Positions 58,337 to 64,000 of a DNA stretch of 64,000 nt are shown here, piece after piece (position 1 is the first letter of the stretch; every line of letters begins with the position of its first letter). The notes under the pieces were generated by a model. The model was not told the DNA's origin, did no database searches, and worked only from the letters and a program-made list of their open reading frames with translations. The translations under genes were made by a program, and so were the position numbers. The DNA is from JBBWZH01 sp035544115. GTDB taxonomy: Bacteria > Actinomycetota > Actinomycetes > Mycobacteriales > CADCTP01. The stretch spans positions 9,238,001 to 9,302,000 of the forward strand of contig OY970235.1 in NCBI GenBank assembly GCA_963714145.1, written 5' to 3'.

Positions 58337-59404
58337 ATGACCGAAGTACGCTCTTCCGGGTTCAACCGGCGGAGCTTCCTCGCTGGCGGCGCCACCCTGG
58401 GTGCCGGCGCGCTGCTCGCCGGCTGCACCAGCAACGATGCGGCCAGCCCGAGCACCACCAACAACAATGCCGCCGCGCCGGTCGGCGACAACGCCAAGCC
58501 GGGCAAGACCGTCACGATCGGGTTCTCCGCGCCGCAGGCCGACCACGGCTGGATCGCCGCGATCACGAAGAACGCGCAGGCCGAGGCGGGCAAGTTCTCG
58601 GATGTGAAGTTCGAGCCGGTCGAGGCCACCAACGACGTCACCAAGCAGATCTCCTCGGTGGAGACGCTGATCGACAAGAAGGTGGACGCGTTGGTGATCC
58701 TGCCGTTCGACGGCAAGGCGCTGACCGCGGTGGCGAAGAAGGCGATGGATGCCGGCATCCCGGTGGTCAACCTGGACCGGATCTTCGACACCCCGCAGGC
58801 GTACCGGACGTGGATCGGCGGCGACAACTACGGCATGGGCCAGTCCGCCGGCAACTACATCGGCAGCAAGCTCAAGGCGGCCGGCACCAGCAACCCGGTC
58901 ATCGCCGAGGTGGCCGGCATCGACAGCCTGCAGCTCACCCAGGACCGCAGCCGCGGGTTCAAGGAGGCGCTGGCCAAGTACGGCTTCTCGATCAAGGCGC
59001 GCCAGGCCGCCCAGTTCACGGTCGAGTCCGGCCAGCAGGTGATGGCGAACATCCTGCAGGCCAATCCCAAGCTGGACGCGGTCTGGAACCACGACGATGA
59101 CCAGGGCGTCGGCGTGCTCGCCGCGATCAACCAGGCGAACCGCAAGGAGTTCTTCATGGTCGGCGGGGCCGGCTCGGCGAACGCGATGCGGCTGATCAAG
59201 GCCGACAGCGGCGTGCTGAAGTGCACGGTCACGTACAGCCCGAGCATGTCGTCGTCGGCGATCTCGCTGGCCCGGCTGATCGCGCAGGGCAAGGGTTTCA
59301 GCGACCTGGTGGAGCGGGAGGTGCCCTCGTTCATCGTGCTGGCTTCGGCCACGATCACGAAGGAGAACGTGGACCAGTACCTGCCGCTCGGATTCGAGTC
59401 CTGA
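58337..59404 (+). CDS. Sugar ABC importer substrate-binding lipoprotein
   Basis: 355 residues. Tat-type lipoprotein signal: RRSFLAGG followed by LLAGC with the lipidated Cys at about residue 31, then an Asn/Ser linker. The type 1 periplasmic-binding fold (Peripla_BP_4) follows: VTIGFSAPQADHGWIAAI, DALVILPFDGKALTAVAKKA, GIPVVNLDRIF, IAEVAGI and WNHDDDQGVGV. AAAGGAG precedes ATG 58337 by 6 bases, an unusually strong ribosome site fitting high expression of a binding protein. The binding pocket suggests a simple pentose, hexose or inositol; I cannot say which. Confidence 0.91.
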   Translation: MTEVRSSGFNRRSFLAGGATLGAGALLAGCTSNDAASPSTTNNNAAAPVGDNAKPGKTVTIGFSAPQADHGWIAAITKNAQAEAGKFSDVKFEPVEATNDVTKQISSVETLIDKKVDALVILPFDGKALTAVAKKAMDAGIPVVNLDRIFDTPQAYRTWIGGDNYGMGQSAGNYIGSKLKAAGTSNPVIAEVAGIDSLQLTQDRSRGFKEALAKYGFSIKARQAAQFTVESGQQVMANILQANPKLDAVWNHDDDQGVGVLAAINQANRKEFFMVGGAGSANAMRLIKADSGVLKCTVTYSPSMSSSAISLARLIAQGKGFSDLVEREVPSFIVLASATITKENVDQYLPLGFES

Positions 59405-59415
59405 GAGGGAATCTC

Positions 59416-60627
59416 GTGACCACACAGGACACCAACTCCGACCTGCCCGTACTCGGCGTGGGGCTGATCGGCTACGCGTTCATGGGGGCGGCCCACTCAC
59501 AGGCCTGGCGTACCGCCGGACGATTCTTCGACCTGCCGATGCGGGTGCACATGAATGTCCTGTGTGGACGGAGCCGGGAGGGGGTACGGGTTGCCGCCTC
59601 CCGGCTCGGCTGGGCGGACACGCTGACGGACTGGAAAGACGTGCTCAAGCGGGACGACGTGCAGCTGATGGACATCTGCACGCCCGGGTCCAGCCACGCC
59701 GAGATCGCCATCGCGGCGCTGGAGGCGGGCAAGCACGTGCTGTGCGAGAAACCACTGGCGAACACGGTGTCCGAGGCACGGGCGATGGCGCGCGCGGCGG
59801 CGGTGGCGGCACAGCGCGGCGTGCGGTCCACGGTCGGTTTCAACTACCGGCGGGTACCGGCCGCCACGTTGGCCCGGCAGCTCGTGGCCGCCGGCCGGCT
59901 CGGCGTGATCCGGCACGTCCGCGCGCAGTACCTGCAGGACTGGATCGTCGACCCGGAGTTCCCGCTGGTCTGGCGGCTGCGCGGGGAGGAGGCCGGAAGT
60001 GGTGCGTTGGGCGATATCGGTGCGCATATCATCGACCTGACCCAGTTCATCACCGGACAGCGGATCACCGGCGTCTGCGGCATGACCGAGACGTTCGTGA
60101 AGCGCCGCCCGCTGCCGGACGCCTCGCGCGGCCTGTCCGCTTCGGCGTCCGGGGCCGGCGAGGTGGAGACCGGCGAGGTCACCGTCGACGACGCCGCGTT
60201 GTTCCTGGCCCGACTGGACGGCGGCGGCCTGGCGAGCTACGAGGCGACCCGGTTCGCCACCGGCCGGAAGAACGGCCTGCGGGTGGAGGTGAACGGTGAG
60301 CGCGGCAGCCTGTTCTTCGACCTGGAGCGGATGAACGAGCTCGAGTTCTACGACGCTACCGACGACGCGGAGGTCCAGGGGTTCCGGCGGATCCTGGTCA
60401 CCGAGCCGAGCCATCCGTACCTTTCGGCGTGGTGGCCGCCCGGTCACATGCTCGGCTACGAACACTCGTTCACCCACGAAATCAAGGATCTGGTGGAAGC
60501 GGTCGCGGCGGGCAACGACCCGACTCCGTCCTTCGCCGATGGCCTGCAGGTCCAGCAGGTGCTGGACGCGGTGGCCCGCAGCGCCGCCGACCGTGGCTGC
60601 TGGACGCCGGTGGACGCGGACGACTGA
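59416..60627 (+). CDS. Gfo/Idh/MocA-family NAD(P)-dependent oxidoreductase
   Basis: 403 residues. N-terminal Rossmann fold (GVGLIGYAFMGAAHSQAW; DICTPGSSHAEIAIAALEAGKHVLCEKPLA with the catalytic EKP Lys near 117) and C-terminal alpha/beta domain with GDIGAHIIDLTQFI supplying the conserved Asp/His. Typically oxidises a ring hydroxyl of a sugar or inositol (for example to a 3-keto sugar or 2-keto-inositol). GTG 59416 with GAGAGGGA upstream, 11 bases after the lipoprotein stop, so it belongs to the importer operon and probably acts first on the imported substrate. Confidence 0.9.
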   Translation: MTTQDTNSDLPVLGVGLIGYAFMGAAHSQAWRTAGRFFDLPMRVHMNVLCGRSREGVRVAASRLGWADTLTDWKDVLKRDDVQLMDICTPGSSHAEIAIAALEAGKHVLCEKPLANTVSEARAMARAAAVAAQRGVRSTVGFNYRRVPAATLARQLVAAGRLGVIRHVRAQYLQDWIVDPEFPLVWRLRGEEAGSGALGDIGAHIIDLTQFITGQRITGVCGMTETFVKRRPLPDASRGLSASASGAGEVETGEVTVDDAALFLARLDGGGLASYEATRFATGRKNGLRVEVNGERGSLFFDLERMNELEFYDATDDAEVQGFRRILVTEPSHPYLSAWWPPGHMLGYEHSFTHEIKDLVEAVAAGNDPTPSFADGLQVQQVLDAVARSAADRGCWTPVDADD

Positions 60628-60732
60628 GGAGCCGATGCGGGGGAGCTCAAGCCGGTGGGGTGGGGACGGTGCCGCCGACCCGTCCCCACCCTGCCCTACC
60701 CCATGTCTGTCCTTAGCGGAGGGAGAAGGCCG

Positions 60733-61905
60733 ATGGCCGGTCGGGTCGGGGTCTGGCTGATCGGTGCCCGTGGGTCGGTCGCGACGACGGCGGTATTCGG
60801 AGCGGGGGCGCTGCGGGCGGGGCTGATACCACCGGTGGGCTGCGTCGGCGAGCTCCCCGACATCGCCCGGGCCGGCCTGCCGGGGTACGCCGACCTGGTG
60901 TTCGGCGGGCACGACGTGACCGACTGTCCACTGGAGAAGCGGGCCGAGCAGCTGACCGACGGCGGGGTGCTGCCGCACGGCGTGCTGCCCAGCCTGCGGG
61001 CCGACCTGCAGGCGGCCGAAGCGGAGATCCGCCCTGGTTACGACGGCGGCGCCGAGCGGTCCCAGCGGGCCGCCGCGGCGGCGCTGGCCGCCGACCTGGT
61101 GGACTTCCGCGCCCGGTCCGAAGTGGACCGGGTGGTGGTGGTCGACGTCGCGTCCACCGAGCGGCGATCCGAGCCGCACCCGGCCACCGCTTCGCTCGCC
61201 GCGCTGGAAGCGGCGCTGGACGCGGGCGAGCCGGCGCTGCCGCTCAGCGCGGTGTACGCGTACGCGGCGCTGTCGGCCGGCTGCCCGTTCGTCGACTTCA
61301 CCCCGTCGGTCGGCGTCCGGCTGCCGGCGCTGGCCGAACTCGCCGAGGCCAACAGGTTGCCCTGGGCCGGCAACGACGGCAAGACCGGTGAGACGCTGGT
61401 GAAGGCGGCGCTGGCGCCGATGTTCGCGTCCCGGGCGCTGCGGGTCCGGTCCTGGGCCGGCACCAACCTGCTCGGCGGCGGCGACGGCGCCAACCTGGCC
61501 GACCCGGCCGCGGCGGCCAGCAAACTCGCCTCCAAGAGCCGGGTACTGTCCACTGTGCTCGGTCACGAACTGGTCGAGCCGCTGCACATCGACTACGTGC
61601 CCGACCTGGGTGACTGGAAGACCGCGTGGGATCACGTCTCCTTCTCCGGCTTCCTCGGTGTCCGGATGTCGCTGCAGTTCACCTGGCAGGGCTGTGACTC
61701 GGCGCTGGCCGCGCCGCTGGTGCTGGACCTGGCCCGGCTGATCGCCCGGGCCCACGAGATCGGCGAGGTCGGCCCGATCGGCGCGTTCGGCTACTTCTTC
61801 AAGGACCCGGTCGGCACCGACGAGCACCGGCTGGAGGCACAGTTCGACGCGCTGCGCGCCTGGGCCGATCGGGCCTCGCGGGCCGAGCCGGCCGGCGCGG
61901 CATGA
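60733..61905 (+). CDS. Inositol-3-phosphate synthase-family protein
   Basis: 390 residues. N-terminal NAD domain VGVWLIGARGSVATTAVFG, central VVVVDVASTERR, and the catalytic region WAGNDGKTGETLVKAALAPMF, SWAGTNLLGGGDG and HVSFSGFLGVRMSLQF typical of the 1L-myo-inositol-1-phosphate synthase superfamily. It diverges from the housekeeping actinobacterial Ino1 and belongs to the class found beside EboC/SCO3242-type genes, so a specialised cyclitol phosphate product is possible. ATG 60733 is preceded by GGGAGAAGG; ATG 60703 lacks a ribosome site. It overlaps the prenyltransferase gene (ATGA). Confidence 0.85.
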   Translation: MAGRVGVWLIGARGSVATTAVFGAGALRAGLIPPVGCVGELPDIARAGLPGYADLVFGGHDVTDCPLEKRAEQLTDGGVLPHGVLPSLRADLQAAEAEIRPGYDGGAERSQRAAAAALAADLVDFRARSEVDRVVVVDVASTERRSEPHPATASLAALEAALDAGEPALPLSAVYAYAALSAGCPFVDFTPSVGVRLPALAELAEANRLPWAGNDGKTGETLVKAALAPMFASRALRVRSWAGTNLLGGGDGANLADPAAAASKLASKSRVLSTVLGHELVEPLHIDYVPDLGDWKTAWDHVSFSGFLGVRMSLQFTWQGCDSALAAPLVLDLARLIARAHEIGEVGPIGAFGYFFKDPVGTDEHRLEAQFDALRAWADRASRAEPAGAA

Positions 61906-62855
61906 CCCGCGCCGGCGCCGACCGTCCGACCGGGCTGGCCGGGGGCTCAGTCGGGTCGACGCGGCCGGCCGGACCGGCTGGGCCGGTCTGGCCGGGGTGG
62001 CGGCCGGTGGCCGAGCTGGTCCGGCTGCCGGCGGTGCTCTCGGTGCCGGGCGACGTGCTGGTCGGAGCGGCCAGCGCCGGCTGGCCGTTCGGCCGGCGGA
62101 CGCTCGGCCTGGCCGCCGCGTCCGGCTGCCTGTACTGGGCCGGGATGGCCCTCAACGACTGGGCCGACCGGGACGAGGACGCGGTCGACCGGCCCGGCCG
62201 GCCGATCCCGTCCGGGCGGGTCCGGCCGGGCTTCGCGCTCGGCCTGGCAAGCGGGCTCACCGCCGCCGGGGTCACCCTGGCGGCGGTGAGCGGCGGCCGG
62301 CGGGCGCTGCGGGTGGCGGCGCCGCTGGCCGGCACGATCTGGGCCTACGACCTGGGCGCCAAGGCCACCCGGGCCGGACCGCTGGTGATGGCGGCGGCAC
62401 GCGGGCTGGACGTGCTGCTCGGCGCCGGCGGCCGGGTCTCCGCCTGGCCGGCGGCGGGCACGGTGGCCGGACACATCGCGGCGGTCACCACACTGTCCAG
62501 AGTGGAGACGACCGGCGGCCCGGCGGCGGCCCGGGCGGCCCGGGCGGCGCTGGCCGGCACCGCGCTGGTCACCGCGGCCAGCCTGGCGGTGGCCCGACGA
62601 AAGTCCACTGTGGACGGTCGGCTGCCGGCCGGCCTGCTGGCCGGCTACCCGGCCGCGGTCAGCGGCGCGCAACTGGCCGCGGCCCGGGATCCCAGCCCGG
62701 CCACCGTGCAGCGCGCCGTCGGAGCCGGCATCCTCGGGCTGATCCCGCTGCAGGCCGGGCTGCTGGCCGCGGCCGGCAGCCCGCGGCTGGGTGGTGCGCT
62801 CGGCACGCTCTGGCCGTTGGCCCGCCGGCTGTCCCGGCGGATGAGCCCGACATGA
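61902..62855 (+). CDS. eboC: UbiA-family prenyltransferase (SCO3242/EboC-like)
   Basis: 317 residues, polytopic. The first prenyl-diphosphate site is NDWADRDEDAVDRPGRPIPSG, with the Nx2Dx3D pattern and the RPIPSG loop of the family; a second acidic site (YDLGAKATRAGPLVMAAARGLD) lies near residues 145-165. Eight or so membrane spans with high Ala/Gly/Leu content. EboC-like enzymes occur with eboA and are implicated in making or trafficking a prenylated metabolite across the membrane. Here the adjacent inositol-phosphate synthase suggests a prenylated cyclitol as product, which is inference. It overlaps both neighbours by 4 bases. Confidence 0.82.
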   Translation: MTRAGADRPTGLAGGSVGSTRPAGPAGPVWPGWRPVAELVRLPAVLSVPGDVLVGAASAGWPFGRRTLGLAAASGCLYWAGMALNDWADRDEDAVDRPGRPIPSGRVRPGFALGLASGLTAAGVTLAAVSGGRRALRVAAPLAGTIWAYDLGAKATRAGPLVMAAARGLDVLLGAGGRVSAWPAAGTVAGHIAAVTTLSRVETTGGPAAARAARAALAGTALVTAASLAVARRKSTVDGRLPAGLLAGYPAAVSGAQLAAARDPSPATVQRAVGAGILGLIPLQAGLLAAAGSPRLGGALGTLWPLARRLSRRMSPT

Positions 62856-63745
62856 CCGCCGGCGTGGCGGATGGACCCGGCCGGCTGCGGTTCGGCTATG
62901 GCACCAACGGGATGACCGACCACCGGCTGACCGACGCGCTGGGGCTGCTCGCCGACGTCGGCTACGACGGGGTCGCGCTCACCCTCGACCATATGCACCT
63001 CGATCCGTACGCCGAGGATCTGGCCACCCAGGTCGGTGCGGTGGGCCGCCGGCTGGACCAGCTCGGGCTGGCCGTGGTGATCGAGACCGGCGCCCGGTAC
63101 GTGCTGGACCCGGGGCGCAAGCACCGGCCCACGCTGCTGGACGAACCCGGCCGGGACCGCCGTCTCGACCTGCTCCGCCGGGCGATAGCGATCGGCGCCG
63201 ATCTCGGCGCGGAGGCGGTCTCGTTCTGGGCCGGCGTGCTGCCGTCCACGGTGGCGGCCGGGACCGGTTGGAAGCGGCTGATCGCCGGCTGCGTCGAGCT
63301 GGCCGAACTGGCGGCCGAGCGCGGCGTCCGGCTCGCGTTCGAGCCGGAGCCGGGCATGCTGGTCGAGACGATCGGCAGCTACCAGCGGCTGGCCGGCCAG
63401 GTCGGCGGGCCGCAGCGCCTCGGCCTGACCCTCGACATCGGACACTGCCGCTGCCTGGAACCCGAGCCGGAGGCCGACTGCGTGCGCCGGACCGGCGACT
63501 GGCTCGCGAACGTGCAGATCGACGACATGCGCCGGGGCGTGCACGAGCACCTGCCGTTCGGCGACGGCGAGGTCGACCTGCCCGCGGTGCTGGCAGCGCT
63601 GCGCGAGGTCGGCTACCCCGGACTGGTCTCGGTGGAGCTGCCCCGGCACAGCCACGCCGCCGCCACGCTGGCCGAGCAGTCGCTGCGCGCGCTGCGCGCG
63701 GCGGCCGCCACCGAAAAGACCGGGAGCGAGGTGCCAGCGCGGTGA
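62852..63745 (+). CDS. Sugar phosphate isomerase/epimerase-like TIM barrel of the ebo-type cluster
   Basis: 297 residues, cytosolic. AP_endonuc_2/xylose-isomerase-like barrel: LRFGYGTNGMTDHRL, GYDGVALTLDHMHL, EAVSFWAGVLP, LAFEPEPGMLVET, LGLTLDIGHCRC, NVQIDDMRRGVHEHLPFGDGEVD-type metal-binding strand and LVSVELPRHSHAA. The ligand Glu/Asp/His/Glu set is intact. ATG 62852 overlaps the prenyltransferase stop and its own stop overlaps the next GTG (63742), so four genes from 60733 on are translationally chained. Similar proteins accompany eboA/eboC genes; the substrate is unknown. Confidence 0.83.
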   Translation: MTAGVADGPGRLRFGYGTNGMTDHRLTDALGLLADVGYDGVALTLDHMHLDPYAEDLATQVGAVGRRLDQLGLAVVIETGARYVLDPGRKHRPTLLDEPGRDRRLDLLRRAIAIGADLGAEAVSFWAGVLPSTVAAGTGWKRLIAGCVELAELAAERGVRLAFEPEPGMLVETIGSYQRLAGQVGGPQRLGLTLDIGHCRCLEPEPEADCVRRTGDWLANVQIDDMRRGVHEHLPFGDGEVDLPAVLAALREVGYPGLVSVELPRHSHAAATLAEQSLRALRAAAATEKTGSEVPAR

Positions 63746-64000
63746 TTGGGTCCACATCGGACAACGACCCGACCGCGGTGCTGGATGGGCTGCTCGGCCC
63801 GGACGCGGCGGCCTGGCTGGCGGGCGCATCCGCTGCCGCCGGGGACCGGCGGGCGCTGCTGCGCGCGTTCCCGGCGGTGGGCCGCCGGCTCGGCCGCGGC
63901 CCGCTGCCCGGGCCGGGCGGTGCTGGCAGCGCTGGTTCTGCTGCTGCCGGGCTGCACGAGTGGACAGTCGATGATGCCGGCCGGGCCCGGCTGCTGCGGG
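63742..64000 (+). CDS. eboA: EboA-like protein, N-terminal part (cut by window end)
   Basis: 86 residues are visible. GTG 63742 overlaps the preceding stop (GTGA). LLGPDAAAWLAGA and RALLRAFPAVGRRLGRGPL resemble the EboA domain start, and EWTVDDAGRARLL at the edge is the family's characteristic WTVDDAAR-type motif. EboA is a helical protein of uncertain function always found with eboC; its presence confirms the cluster type. The remaining part lies outside the window. Confidence 0.75.
   Translation, partial: MIGSTSDNDPTAVLDGLLGPDAAAWLAGASAAAGDRRALLRAFPAVGRRLGRGPLPGPGGAGSAGSAAAGLHEWTVDDAGRARLLR

Larger units (their letters stand above)
4296..63762. repeat. Dispersed interrupted palindrome GTCC-N5-GGAC
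   Basis: By eye I find 21 exact copies, starting at 4296, 5958, 10358, 10509, 13593, 18680, 21624, 21699, 22179, 25932, 34345, 35233, 36064, 36622, 37408, 43477, 50442, 55333, 57185, 62603 and 63750. Near matches (one or two changes) occur at 9472, 11474, 16570, 25725, 35398, 47268, 56488, 61548 and 62495. The commonest form is GTCCACTGTGGAC; cores are mostly AT-rich. Most lie inside genes, where they often read Ser-Thr-Val-Asp with the rare codon ACT. The count is hand-made and probably incomplete. Confidence 0.8.

Noticed and set aside
60703..61905. Upstream ATG 60703 as the start of the inositol-phosphate synthase
   Set aside because: No ribosome site precedes it, and the NAD-binding fold begins right after ATG 60733, which follows GGGAGAAGG.
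1..64000. tRNA, rRNA, IS or phage genes
   Set aside because: Reading both strands I saw no transposase, integrase or structural RNA signature; absence is by eye only.

Overview
The window is very GC-rich actinobacterial DNA (third codon positions nearly all G or C, many GTG starts, ATGA/GTGA stop-start overlaps). SARP/AfsR and ROK regulators, an SCO3242/EboC-type prenyltransferase, Tat lipoproteins and LGFP repeats fit a soil actinomycete, plausibly Micromonosporaceae; the sequence alone does not fix the genus. I see no tRNA, rRNA, CRISPR array, IS element or prophage. The gene content is chromosomal and mostly catabolic, regulatory and secreted.

Layout. 0-6.5 kb: L-rhamnose operon (permease end, lipoprotein RhaS, mutarotase RhaM, isomerase RhaI, bifunctional aldolase/dehydrogenase RhaD, a solitary LuxR HTH, kinase RhaB). 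6.5-10.4 kb: ABC exporter divergent from a NarL-type two-component pair. 10.4-15.1 kb: clan GH-D glycosidase, a divergent FolP-like protein, a secreted S15 peptidase/esterase and a 35-residue membrane peptide. 15.3-19.9 kb: glutaryl-CoA-dehydrogenase-like enzyme plus a complete E1a/E1b/E2 2-oxoacid dehydrogenase. 20-24.7 kb: PadR regulator, small membrane ORF, an esterase-Baeyer-Villiger monooxygenase fusion and a Pro-rich membrane protein.

24.8-31.9 kb is the most unusual part: a SARP-NB-ARC-TPR regulator, a 30-residue peptide gene with a canonical ribosome site, a pair of competing hairpins, a PqqD/RRE-like plus M50 zinc protease fusion, and a TPR protein whose N-terminus looks like an ATPase that lost its P-loop. 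It has the parts of a ribosomally made, proteolytically released peptide system without any recognised tailoring enzyme.

32-40 kb: TPR protein, TSUP transporter, a regulator with HTHs at both ends, a three-repeat secreted protein, and a TetR/MFS efflux pair. 40.4-44.4 kb: secreted PQQ-type sugar dehydrogenase with LGFP repeats, then an AAA ATPase followed by only the tail of a probable DUF4276 partner.

44.5-64 kb: carbohydrate region. A module (secreted sugar dehydrogenase, Tat-exported sugar isomerase, divergent 397-aa ROK regulator) occurs twice in tandem. It continues into a ribose/inositol-type ABC transporter, a Gfo/Idh/MocA oxidoreductase, inositol-phosphate synthase, an EboC-like UbiA prenyltransferase, a TIM-barrel protein and an EboA-like gene cut by the window edge. 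Scattered through the whole window is an over-represented interrupted palindrome GTCC-N5-GGAC, most often with an AT-rich core.
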